Shown here in pieces: positions 1 to 7,167 of a stretch of DNA of 7,582 nt. The translations under genes were made by a program, and so were the position numbers. The stretch covers positions 1-7,582 of the forward strand of contig JAFZGR010000296.1 of assembly GCA_017555325.1 (NCBI GenBank), written 5' to 3'. Numbering within the stretch: the first letter of the stretch is position 1; every line of letters begins with the position of its first letter. This stretch comes from Alphaproteobacteria bacterium (lineage in GTDB: Bacteria; Pseudomonadota; Alphaproteobacteria; CAAHEQ01; UBA3637). The notes under the pieces are model-generated. The model worked only from the letters and a program-made list of their open reading frames with translations, had not been told where the DNA came from and did not search any database.

Positions 1-321
1 GGTTATTTTTTTTGCAAATTCCGTTCTGTTAACCGCCAAAGCTCCACCGGCAGGAACTTGTGTTTCATCAGCACAACGCATAATCAAAGAATCGCATGCC
101 CGCATTTCGGCATGTAGTAATCCTACGGCATTGATTTCCGAATCGTCAGAACGTAAAGAATTGGAACAAACTAATTCGCCGAATAAATCTGTTGTATGTG
201 CCGGAGTTGTTTTTTGAGGGCGCATTTCAATCATATGAACAGCTATTCCTCGTTTTAAAAGTTGCCATGCAGCTTCGCTTCCAGCCAGACCGGCCCCGAT
301 AATTGTCACTTGTTGTGTCAT
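1..321 (-). CDS. trmFO: TrmFO, tRNA m5U54 methyltransferase (N-terminal part, cut by window edge)
   Basis: This is the folate- and FAD-dependent enzyme that makes 5-methyluridine at position 54 of the tRNA T-loop, using methylenetetrahydrofolate as carbon donor; it is a cytosolic protein. I translated the minus strand from the ATG at 319-321: 107 codons are open to the window edge, about a quarter of the usual ~440-470 residues. Visible motifs are the FAD Rossmann loop GAGLAGSEA (residues 9-17), the ribose-binding acidic residue in the EMRP segment (E32-P35), the family signature HTTDLFGELVCSNSLRS (residues 42-58) whose C52 aligns with the cysteine implicated in flavin chemistry in Bacillus TrmFO, and VPAGGALAVNR near residue 90. 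An AGGA ribosome binding site lies 9 nt upstream of the start (331-334). The gene is transcribed divergently from the Sel1-dusB-trkA-mfd train. The C-terminus and anything downstream are outside the window. The identification is secure; the older name is Gid. Confidence 0.95.
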   Translation of the reverse strand, partial: MTQQVTIIGAGLAGSEAAWQLLKRGIAVHMIEMRPQKTTPAHTTDLFGELVCSNSLRSDDSEINAVGLLHAEMRACDSLIMRCADETQVPAGGALAVNRTEFAKKIT

Positions 322-323
322 TT

Positions 324-352
324 TTAACTTTCCTTTTTTTTTGAATTATGCT
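324..352 (+). promoter_or_regulatory. Candidate promoter for the Sel1-dusB-trkA-mfd train
   Basis: TTAACT (324-329, four of six matches to TTGACA) is followed after 17 nt by TATGCT (347-352, four of six matches to TATAAT). Transcription would start about 5-10 nt before the ATG at 367, giving an almost leaderless mRNA. This agrees with the absence of any Shine-Dalgarno-like purine run before that ATG. The -10 box overlaps the proposed -10 box of the divergent trmFO promoter. The support is weak because the region is short and AT-rich. Confidence 0.3.
331..334 (-). promoter_or_regulatory. Ribosome binding site of trmFO
   Basis: Read on the minus strand, an AGGA core inside AAGGAAAG stands 9 nt before the ATG at 321. 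It supports this start codon for trmFO. Confidence 0.7.
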
Positions 353-373
353 ATACCATAAAACAAATGAAAA
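345..373 (-). promoter_or_regulatory. Candidate sigma-70-type promoter for trmFO
   Basis: Read on the minus strand, CATAAT (345-350, five of six matches to TATAAT) lies 17 nt downstream of TTTTCA (368-373, four of six matches to TTGACA). It would give a leader of roughly 15-20 nt containing the AGGA site. The -35 element lies just inside the first codons of the divergent gene. The intergenic region is AT-rich, so matches of this quality can arise by chance. Confidence 0.35.
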
Positions 374-1191
374 AGAAACTGTTTTATTTTAATTTGCTTC
401 TTTTTTTTCTCGTTTGTATTTTTGAAACGGGAACGCAGGTGCATTGTGCCGAATTATCCGCAGAGGATAAGGCTGAAATTGCCGCCATTGAAAAGCATAA
501 TAAAGAGCAAGAAAAAAATAAATTAACACTGGAAAAATTTCATAAAGAAAATCCCAATTCTATGACACCGCAAGATGATGATTATTGGGATTTGGCTTGG
601 CATGCACGTTTGGCAGATTATGGTGATAAAGATAGTCAGTACATTGTAGCACAGGCCTATGAACGAGGACGGGATGTTGATGCCAATCCACGTAAAGCTG
701 TTGCTTTTTATGAACGTTCCTGCGATCAAGATCATATTGATGCTTGTATGCGTTTAGGTGAAATTTATACCGAAAACAAATGGGTAAAGCCAGATAGGGA
801 AAAGGCCTTGTATTGGTATGTTAGGGCAGCTAAAAGTAATTATACGCCGGCACAGTTTAAAGTATCACAAGTGTATGAAGACCAAGGCGATTATCGAGCG
901 GCTGTACAGTGGTTGGAACAGGCTTTAAAAACTTTGTTCCCGAAGGCGAAAGATTTGGCAGATCATTCTCCGGAATTGGAAAAATTACGCAAACAGGCTG
1001 TGTTGCAGAAAAAAATGAATGATAGAGGGATTTATCATTTAGTATTACATGAAAGCTGTTTGCTTCCGCTTAAACCTAAGCAAGTACGTGAAGCAAAATC
1101 AAAAAAGGTTGTTTCTGGGAAATCAAAGCAAAATAAGATTGTCCCCTCTAAGTCGAGAGTTATTCCGAAATCAAAGCAGGTTGCTTCATGA
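367..1191 (+). CDS. Exported Sel1/TPR-repeat protein with a lysine-serine repeat tail
   Basis: The 274-residue product starts with a signal peptide: a basic KKK at 2-4, a hydrophobic stretch at about 5-19, and a likely signal peptidase I site after C27 or A28 (VHC-AEL). The lysine-rich, charged segment at 29-60 is probably helical. Sel1-like repeats follow at about 86-120, 122-156 and 158-188, recognisable by the A..Y..G pattern, KAVAFYERS and KALYWYVRAA; the third is degenerate. Such repeats are alpha-alpha protein-binding modules, often found in periplasmic or secreted scaffold proteins. The C-terminal tail (about 237-274) carries KSK or KSR at residues 244, 252, 262 and 268 and is very basic. 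The ATG has no obvious Shine-Dalgarno site but sits just after a possible -10 box. The stop codon overlaps the dusB start (ATGA). The binding partner is unknown. The Sel1 assignment is good; no specific function can be claimed. Confidence 0.8.
   Translation: MKKKLFYFNLLLFFLVCIFETGTQVHCAELSAEDKAEIAAIEKHNKEQEKNKLTLEKFHKENPNSMTPQDDDYWDLAWHARLADYGDKDSQYIVAQAYERGRDVDANPRKAVAFYERSCDQDHIDACMRLGEIYTENKWVKPDREKALYWYVRAAKSNYTPAQFKVSQVYEDQGDYRAAVQWLEQALKTLFPKAKDLADHSPELEKLRKQAVLQKKMNDRGIYHLVLHESCLLPLKPKQVREAKSKKVVSGKSKQNKIVPSKSRVIPKSKQVAS
1096..1187 (+). repeat. Degenerate direct repeats encoding the KSK tail of the Sel1 protein
   Basis: AAATCAAA occurs at 1096, 1120 and 1168, all in the same reading frame and spaced by 24 and 48 nt. 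The outer copies match over 20 nt with three differences (1096-1115 and 1168-1187). A more diverged copy around 1150 encodes KSR. The pattern suggests that the basic tail grew by duplication of an eight-codon unit, with small insertions and deletions since. The last copy also contains the AGG that probably serves as the dusB ribosome binding site. Confidence 0.55.
1178..1180 (+). promoter_or_regulatory. Minimal ribosome binding site of dusB
   Basis: An AGG triplet lies 7 nt before the ATG at 1188, inside the end of the Sel1-protein gene. Together with the ATGA stop/start overlap it supports this start and suggests translational coupling. Confidence 0.5.
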
Positions 1192-2228
1192 CACAGTTAG
1201 TAGAGACAGTGCGTGAGGATGTTGATAAAACATCACAGCAAATTGATAAAGTATTGGCAGGGCATAAGATGTTTACAGTACGCCCCTTGAAACGCTCATT
1301 CATTTGTGGGGCGCCGATGGCTGGTGTGACGGACAAACCGTTTCGAATGATTTGTCGTAAATTCGGAAATGAAACGTTGTTTACGGAAATGATTGGTGTA
1401 AATTCCTTGTATCGACGAGCGGCATCAACGTGTCGGATGATACGGATTGCAGATGAACAAAATATTGTTGTTCAATTGGTGGGGATTGATGAAACAGCAC
1501 TTGTTTATGCAGCCAAAGAAGCTGTTTTTAATGGTGCAATTGGTGTGGATATTAATATGGGTTGTCCGGTTAAAAAACTCATCACAAACGGTAGTGGAGC
1601 CTCATTAATGAAAAATGTTGAAACGGCAGTTCGGTTGGTGTCTGCTGTTAAAGAGAAAATAGATGTTCCCGTAACAGTTAAAACCCGATTAGGGTGGGAT
1701 GAAAAGCAAAAAGATGTTGTTTCTTTTGCTAAAAAATTGGTTGATGCTGGTGCGGATGGAATAACTATTCATGCACGTACCAAAGAACAAGGATATAGTG
1801 GGCAGGCAGATTGGAAAGCACTTCAAGCACTTAAACAGGCGGTGGATAGTCCTGTTTTTGTCAATGGAGATATTACAGATAAACAGTCCTTGCAATCAGC
1901 ATTAAATATATCACAAGCAGATGGGGCAATGATTGGTCGAGGGATGTTAGGTCGTCCCTGGATATTACATCAATTGGCGGGTACATCTACACAGCAAAAT
2001 ATAACAGGGAAAGTATTGGCAGATTTAGTATGTGAACATTTAGAAATGATGTTGTCATATTATGGAAAAGCAGGCTTGTTTGCAATGCGTAAGCATTTGG
2101 CTTGGTATGCAAAAGGGTATGTTGGACATGCTGAATTTTGTCGGAAAATGTTTGATATGAATGATGAAAAAGCGGTGTGTTGTTTGGTAAAGGCTTTTTT
2201 TGATAATGCGGAGAAACAGGGGGAGTAA
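1188..2228 (+). CDS. dusB: tRNA-dihydrouridine synthase, DusB/NifR3 type
   Basis: This FMN enzyme reduces uridine to dihydrouridine in the tRNA D-loop with NAD(P)H. At 346 residues it is slightly longer than most relatives. The TIM-barrel domain shows the flavin-binding APMAGVTDKPFR (residues 42-53), the catalytic cysteine C126 in NMGCPVKK, the lysine K165 in VTVKTRLGWDE, the HARTKEQGYSG segment (195-205), NGDI (226-229) and the phosphate-binding GRGMLGRPW (250-258). The C-terminal helical domain, with RKHLAWYAKGYVG (301-313), is typical of DusB/NifR3. About 25 residues at the N-terminus exceed the usual start. A later start at M28 would match the family better, but it has no ribosome binding site, whereas the ATG at 1188 overlaps the preceding stop codon and has AGG at good spacing. 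trkA begins directly after its stop codon. The DusB subclass is assigned from motif style and the trkA neighbourhood; which tRNA position it modifies is not shown by the sequence. Confidence 0.93.
   Translation: MTQLVETVREDVDKTSQQIDKVLAGHKMFTVRPLKRSFICGAPMAGVTDKPFRMICRKFGNETLFTEMIGVNSLYRRAASTCRMIRIADEQNIVVQLVGIDETALVYAAKEAVFNGAIGVDINMGCPVKKLITNGSGASLMKNVETAVRLVSAVKEKIDVPVTVKTRLGWDEKQKDVVSFAKKLVDAGADGITIHARTKEQGYSGQADWKALQALKQAVDSPVFVNGDITDKQSLQSALNISQADGAMIGRGMLGRPWILHQLAGTSTQQNITGKVLADLVCEHLEMMLSYYGKAGLFAMRKHLAWYAKGYVGHAEFCRKMFDMNDEKAVCCLVKAFFDNAEKQGE
2218..2225 (+). promoter_or_regulatory. Ribosome binding site of trkA
   Basis: AGGGGGAG lies within the last codons of dusB and ends 3 nt before the trkA ATG. 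It is the strongest Shine-Dalgarno sequence in the window and fixes the trkA start at 2229. Confidence 0.75.
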
Positions 2229-3596
2229 ATGAAAATCATTATTGCAGGAGCAGGGCAAGTTGGTGTTGGATTGGCAAAATATTTGCGGGCTGAAAATCAC
2301 GACATTATTTTAATTGACAATAATGTAAATCGATTGGGTAATTTAAGTGAACTGTTAGACATTCAAACGATTGAAGGGTCTTCCTCATATCCGGCTGTTT
2401 TGGAAAAAGCCGGAGCAGATTCGGCAGATATTTTTTTAGCAGTTACCGGTTCGGATGAAACAAATATTGTTGCATGCGGTGTTGCTCGTTCGGTTTTTAA
2501 TGTGCCAACTCGTATCGCTCGTATTGCTGCCCCCGAATATTTGTCGGTTAAGTATAAATCATTTTTGCAGTCACAAGGAATTGATATTGTTTTGTCGCCA
2601 GAGGTTGAAACAGCTCATCAGATATTGGAAAGTTTAACTGTGGCCTCGTCGGTTGATATGGTTAATTTGGCGGGTGGACATGTTAAATTGGTTGGTTTGA
2701 GAATTCGTAAAAATTCAATGCTTATCGGTAAAAAAATTGCCGATTTAAAAGCCATGTGTGAAGGTGTTCCTGTTTGTTTTACAGCATTACGGCGACGGCG
2801 AAAATTAATTTCTATGGAAAACACGTCATTGCGGTGGGGTGATGATATCTATGTTGTTACTGATACGGAGCATTTTTTACAGATGTTGGATATTTTGGCT
2901 TATCAAATGATTTCTCCGAAATATTTAGTTGTTTTTGGCGGTGGAAAAGTTGGATATCAGATTGCTAACATTTTGGAACGAACTACGTTTTCACAAAATG
3001 TGACGGTGGTTGAAAAAGATGAAACACGGGCACGTTGGTTAGGTGAAAAATTAAGTAATACATTGGTTATTCACGGTGATGGTTTAGATGATACATTAAT
3101 TGATGATTTAAATTTGCCAGCATATCAGGTCGCCATAGCCACAACACAGTCTGATGAAAGTAATATTTTGTTGTCATTATTGGCAAAACGAAATGGCGTG
3201 GAGAGAACGTGTGCATTAATTCATAATCCGTTGTATGAAGATTTGGTTACCGGTTTGGGGGTGGATTTAACCATTGAACCGAACGCTGTATTGGTTTCGG
3301 CTATTTTACGCCACATTCGTAAAGGAAAAGTGAAAAACGATTACTTTATTCAGTCCGGTATTGGGGAAGTGTTGGAAGTAGAAGCAATGGAAACATCCAA
3401 AATCACAAAACGTCCGCTTGAGTCATTAAAAGTACCGGACGGTGTTGTTGTTGCCGGTGTTATGCGGGCGGAAAAATTTATTATTGCAACGCCTGATTTA
3501 CAAGTGTTGCCACACGATACGGTTATTTTATTTGTTGCACGAGGTAAAGCGAGAGACGCCGAAAAACTTTTTACAGTTGGTTTTACATTCTTTTAG
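2229..3596 (+). CDS. trkA: TrkA, NAD-binding regulator of Trk potassium uptake
   Basis: TrkA is the peripheral cytosolic subunit that binds NAD(H) and gates the TrkH/TrkG potassium channel. The 455-residue protein has the full duplicated architecture and normal length. The first Rossmann domain starts at residue 1 with GAGQVG (7-12) and ends its second strand in the acidic D30 that contacts the NAD ribose. The first TrkA-C domain is at about 140-220. The second Rossmann domain begins near 231 with GGGKVG (237-242) and acidic E262, and the second TrkA-C domain covers about 370-445. Both nucleotide sites look intact. The gene starts on the base after the dusB stop codon and has a strong ribosome binding site, so it is co-transcribed with dusB. 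No TrkH gene is present in the window. In many alphaproteobacteria trkA lies beyond ntrBC and ntrYX downstream of dusB; those genes are absent here. Confidence 0.95.
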   Translation: MKIIIAGAGQVGVGLAKYLRAENHDIILIDNNVNRLGNLSELLDIQTIEGSSSYPAVLEKAGADSADIFLAVTGSDETNIVACGVARSVFNVPTRIARIAAPEYLSVKYKSFLQSQGIDIVLSPEVETAHQILESLTVASSVDMVNLAGGHVKLVGLRIRKNSMLIGKKIADLKAMCEGVPVCFTALRRRRKLISMENTSLRWGDDIYVVTDTEHFLQMLDILAYQMISPKYLVVFGGGKVGYQIANILERTTFSQNVTVVEKDETRARWLGEKLSNTLVIHGDGLDDTLIDDLNLPAYQVAIATTQSDESNILLSLLAKRNGVERTCALIHNPLYEDLVTGLGVDLTIEPNAVLVSAILRHIRKGKVKNDYFIQSGIGEVLEVEAMETSKITKRPLESLKVPDGVVVAGVMRAEKFIIATPDLQVLPHDTVILFVARGKARDAEKLFTVGFTFF

Positions 3597-3608
3597 ATAA
3601 AGCAGATG

Positions 3609-3613
3609 AAAGG
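3609..3613 (+). promoter_or_regulatory. Probable ribosome binding site of mfd
   Basis: AAAGG ends 11 nt before the ATG at 3625, a slightly long spacing. No other in-frame ATG lies between the trkA stop codon and this one, so the start is supported mainly by the reading frame and the N-terminal protein match. Confidence 0.5.
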
Positions 3614-3624
3614 CGTTTACAAAA

Positions 3625-6600
3625 ATGTCGATAATTGATTGGTGCGGTATTCCAAATGGAACACAGGGACTTGTTTTAAAAGAACTTTGTCAAAAAAAAA
3701 CGGGAATACATTGTCATATCTGCCCCAATGATAGACAGATGTCTTTTGTAAAAGAATTAGTGCAACTTTGTTTGCCTGATGTTCGAATTTTATGTTTTCC
3801 GAATTGGGATACTGTACCATATGACAGAGTTTCTCCCAAAGCGGATATTACGGCAGAACGTATTGATACATTGGGGCGCTTGGCTGACAGATTAACAAGT
3901 TCGGTTGATAACAAAGAGTTTGTTTTGATTTTGACAACTGTTAGTGCCATTATGCAAAAAGTACCACCTGTTTCTTTTTTTCAGGATGCTTTTTTATCAT
4001 TAAAGGAAGGAGATAATATTTCATTTGATGAATTACGGGCATTTTTAAACAAAAACGGTTATCAGTCAACCACAACGGTTATGGAACGGGGTGAATATGC
4101 TGTTCGAGGTGGTTTAATAGATATTTTTCCGACCGGAACACTTCATCCGGTTCGGATTGATTTTTTCGGTGATGAAATTGATTCTATGCGTTTTTTTGAT
4201 GAAATGACACAAAGAACGTTAAAGCCCGTTCGGGAAGTTGTATTAAAACCGATGGCTGAATATCGTTTAACGGCCGAAAACATTGCTTTGTTTCGCACTC
4301 GTTTTCGCACATTATTTGGTCGAACAGGACATAATTATTTTTACGAGAGTATTTCAAATGGTATAGCCGTTGCCGGTATAGAACATTTCTTGCCGTTATT
4401 ACATTCGGAAATGATAACACTGTTTGATTATTTGGATAATGCTACGTTTTCATTGGATTGGCAAGCACGAGATGCCTTGTTTTCCAGATATGAACAGATT
4501 TTGGAATATGCCGAATCCCGTCAAACGGCCTTATCAGGTTTAGGACTGGATATATCAGATGCTTATTATCCTATTCCGCCGGAATTGTTTTTTGAAACAC
4601 CTGAGATGGTTTTAAATCGTCTAAATGCTTATACGACCTATACGTTTTCCCCTTTCGTTGAGCCTGATAAAATTGATAAAGGCGGTCGTATTGGTCAATC
4701 TTATCATAAAAGCGTGATTCCCGATAAATCGGAAGGAGATGTGTTTGATGTGGTTATTCAGGCACTGAGAGGGAATAATCGAGCTGTTATATTAACGGCT
4801 ACAACGTTTGGTGCTTCAGAACGATTGCGTGGTGTTTTTCGGGAACATGGATATATGGTAACTGAAGCACATAATTGGAAAGAGGCTCTTAGTTGTTCTC
4901 CAAGCGTATTAGTTGCTCCTTTTGAGACAGGATTTTATACGCAAGATGTTTGTGTAGTAACGGAATCTGATATTTTGGGAGAGCAGGTTCGTCGGCGAAA
5001 ACCAAAAGTTCGTGCCAAAAATTTTATTACAGATATCGGTAGCTTAAATTTAAATGATTATGTTGTTCATCAAACACATGGTATAGGGCAGTTTACAGGT
5101 CTGTTTCCCATTATGACAGGGGGAGCGGTTCACGATTGTATTTGTTTGCAGTATGCGGGCGGCGATAAATTATTTGTACCGGTGGAAAATGCTGATGTTC
5201 TGTCAAAATATGGTTCGGAATATACAAGTCTGGATACACTCGGTTCCCCTGTTTTTGCACAACGTAAAGAGCGGGTGAAAAAAGATTTATTTGTTATGGC
5301 GGAAAAATTAATCGGTATTGCTTCTGCACGTGCTTTAAATCAATCGGAAAAGATATTAATTCCACATGGAACATATCAGGAATTTTGTATGCGATTTCCT
5401 TATGCGGAAACAGATGATCAGTTGCGAACATTGTCGGAAATCGAATCGGATTTGGCATTGGGACGACCAATGGATAGGCTTGTTTGCGGTGATGTCGGTT
5501 TTGGTAAAACGGAAATTGCTTTACGAACGGCATTTTTGGTTGCAATGGCAGGATATCAGGTTGTTTTGGTTGCTCCTACGACATTATTGGCAATGCAACA
5601 TGCTCAAACGTTTAAAGAACGGTTTAAAGGATTTCCGATTCGGGTTGATAGTTTATCTCGATTGGTAAGCGCCTCTAATGCAAAATTAATTCGGGATGAA
5701 GTAGAAAACGGTAAGTTGGATATTTTAATCGGAACACATGCCGTCTTATCCAAAAATATGAAATTTAAGCGGTTGGGATTGGTTATTGTTGATGAAGAGC
5801 AACATTTCGGTGTTGCACATAAAGAACGCTTAAAAGAATTGCAAAAAGGGGTTCATGTCTTGACATTAACGGCAACACCCATTCCTCGAACGTTGCAACT
5901 GTCACTGTCGGGTGTGCGTGAATTGTCCATTATTGCTACACCTCCGGTGGATAGATTAGCAGTTAAAACTTTTGTGACACCTTTTGATCCTGTTATTGTT
6001 AAAGAAGCGATTTTAAGGGAACATTTTCGGGGTGGACAAGTATTTTTTGTGTGTCCGCGTATATCGGATATGGGAGAGGTTAAGGAAATTTTATCAGCAC
6101 TGGTTCCAGATATTAAAGTTGTTGAAGCACATGGACAAATGGGTGCAACACAGTTGGAAAAAATTATGCATGATTTTTCTGATAAAAAATACGATGTGTT
6201 GTTGGCGACCAGTATTGTAGAATCAGGTTTGGATATTTCATCGGTTAATACCATTATTGTTTATCGGGCGGATATGTTCGGTTTATCTGCATTGTATCAA
6301 TTACGAGGACGTGTCGGACGAGGTAAGTTGCGGGCATATGCTTATTTAACGACTCCGCCCCATATGCGATTGAATGAAACGGCACAAAAACGTTTAAAAG
6401 TAATGCAGAGTTTGGATAGTTTAGGGGCAGGTTTTACATTGGCTAGCCATGATTTAGATATTCGGGGGGCTGGTAATTTGTTGGGACAAGAGCAATCAGG
6501 GCATATTCGGGAAGTTGGGGTTGCTTTATACCAAAAAATGCTTGCCGAAGCGATTGAAAGTTTGCGTATGCAATCAGATGGAAAACAAACAAAAGAACTT

Positions 6601-7050
6601 TTTTCACCGCAAATATCAGTTGGATTGCCTGTTATTTTGCCGGATTCTTATATACCGGATTTGGATACTCGTATGCAATTATATAACCGTATTGGAAACA
6701 TTGAAACCGAAGAAGAGTTGGAAAACTTAAAGATAGAATTAATAGATCGTTTTGGATCTTATCCAGCAGAAGCGGAAAATTTGTTTATAACCGTTCAATT
6801 AAAGTTATTATGTCGTCAGGCTTATATTGAACGATTGGATGCCGGTGAAAAAGGAGCGACAATTTCCTTTTGGCAAAATACGTTTCCCAATCCGGCCGGA
6901 TTAATTGCATATATATCAGATCAAATGGGAACAATACGTATTCGACCTGATCAAAAAGTGGTTGTAATGCGTCCGTGGATACAGTTAAAAGACAGATTAC
7001 AAGGAGTAGAACGCATTATTCGAAAAATTGCCGAAATTGCAAAGGGATGA
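3625..7050 (+). CDS. mfd: Mfd, transcription-repair coupling factor
   Basis: Mfd is a double-stranded DNA translocase that pushes stalled RNA polymerase off template lesions and recruits UvrA for nucleotide excision repair. At 1141 residues it is close to E. coli Mfd (1148), and all modules are visible. The UvrB-homology region at about 1-340 contains RGEYAVRGGLIDIFP (155-169). The RNA-polymerase-interacting domain starts near 473 with DYVVHQTHGIGQFTG (478-492). The RecG-like translocase follows, with Walker A GDVGFGKTE (622-630), APTTLLAMQH (motif Ia), Walker B DEEQHFG (723-729), motif III TATPIPRT (749-756) and motif VI QLRGRVGRG (892-900). The autoinhibitory C-terminal TRCF domain includes PDSYIPDLDTRMQLYNRIG from residue 1006. 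No catalytic residue is missing. The start lies 28 bp after trkA with no terminator between them, so transcription probably continues from the upstream operon. Two hairpins follow the stop codon. UvrA and UvrB are not encoded here. Confidence 0.97.
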   Translation: MSIIDWCGIPNGTQGLVLKELCQKKTGIHCHICPNDRQMSFVKELVQLCLPDVRILCFPNWDTVPYDRVSPKADITAERIDTLGRLADRLTSSVDNKEFVLILTTVSAIMQKVPPVSFFQDAFLSLKEGDNISFDELRAFLNKNGYQSTTTVMERGEYAVRGGLIDIFPTGTLHPVRIDFFGDEIDSMRFFDEMTQRTLKPVREVVLKPMAEYRLTAENIALFRTRFRTLFGRTGHNYFYESISNGIAVAGIEHFLPLLHSEMITLFDYLDNATFSLDWQARDALFSRYEQILEYAESRQTALSGLGLDISDAYYPIPPELFFETPEMVLNRLNAYTTYTFSPFVEPDKIDKGGRIGQSYHKSVIPDKSEGDVFDVVIQALRGNNRAVILTATTFGASERLRGVFREHGYMVTEAHNWKEALSCSPSVLVAPFETGFYTQDVCVVTESDILGEQVRRRKPKVRAKNFITDIGSLNLNDYVVHQTHGIGQFTGLFPIMTGGAVHDCICLQYAGGDKLFVPVENADVLSKYGSEYTSLDTLGSPVFAQRKERVKKDLFVMAEKLIGIASARALNQSEKILIPHGTYQEFCMRFPYAETDDQLRTLSEIESDLALGRPMDRLVCGDVGFGKTEIALRTAFLVAMAGYQVVLVAPTTLLAMQHAQTFKERFKGFPIRVDSLSRLVSASNAKLIRDEVENGKLDILIGTHAVLSKNMKFKRLGLVIVDEEQHFGVAHKERLKELQKGVHVLTLTATPIPRTLQLSLSGVRELSIIATPPVDRLAVKTFVTPFDPVIVKEAILREHFRGGQVFFVCPRISDMGEVKEILSALVPDIKVVEAHGQMGATQLEKIMHDFSDKKYDVLLATSIVESGLDISSVNTIIVYRADMFGLSALYQLRGRVGRGKLRAYAYLTTPPHMRLNETAQKRLKVMQSLDSLGAGFTLASHDLDIRGAGNLLGQEQSGHIREVGVALYQKMLAEAIESLRMQSDGKQTKELFSPQISVGLPVILPDSYIPDLDTRMQLYNRIGNIETEEELENLKIELIDRFGSYPAEAENLFITVQLKLLCRQAYIERLDAGEKGATISFWQNTFPNPAGLIAYISDQMGTIRIRPDQKVVVMRPWIQLKDRLQGVERIIRKIAEIAKG

Positions 7051-7057
7051 GAGTTTA

Positions 7058-7104
7058 AGATTCGCATTTATCAGATAAATTTTATTACTATGATAAACGA
7101 ATTT
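7058..7104 (+). repeat. Imperfect inverted repeat just after mfd
   Basis: ATTCG (7060-7064) and TTTATCA (7067-7073), separated by a two-base bulge, pair with TGATAAA (7091-7097) and CGAAT (7098-7102), leaving a 17-nt loop. One G-U and one A-U pair extend the stem outwards. The left arm can instead fold on itself as TTTATC-A-GATAAA (7067-7079). No U-run follows the stem, so it is not a classical terminator; it may be a 3' end structure of the mfd mRNA or simply chance in AT-rich DNA. Confidence 0.3.
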
Positions 7105-7167
7105 ATATATCATTTATTTAAGTCAATTTTAATTTTTATTGTTTGTAATATTGTTTTAGATAAGATA

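Noticed and set aside
367..450. Lipoprotein signal in the Sel1 protein (cysteine at residue 27)
   Set aside because: The residues before C27 are QVH, which do not fit the L-[AST]-[GA]-C lipobox. A signal peptidase I site near C27/A28 fits better.
3597..3624. Terminator or separate promoter between trkA and mfd
   Set aside because: The 28-bp gap has no inverted repeat or U-run and no convincing -35/-10 pair, so read-through from trkA is the simpler reading.
3606..3637. Upstream ATG at 3606 as an alternative mfd start
   Set aside because: It is out of frame with mfd and meets a stop codon after ten codons. The ATG at 3625 is in frame and gives a normal Mfd N-terminus.
5366..5668. A 100-codon plus-strand open frame within mfd in another frame
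   Set aside because: It overlaps the Walker A and motif Ia coding sequence of Mfd, is rich in W, C and R as expected for an off-frame reading, and has no ribosome binding site. There is no frameshift in mfd that would need it.
5853..6254. A 133-codon open frame on the minus strand inside mfd
   Set aside because: It lies wholly antisense to the conserved Mfd helicase motifs, including motif III at its right-strand start. Its translation has no recognisable domain, so it is a by-product of codon bias in mfd.
7051..7167. A small RNA or tRNA gene downstream of mfd
   Set aside because: The stretch is AT-rich with one weak hairpin, no cloverleaf, no TTCGA T-loop in a suitable context and no clear promoter.
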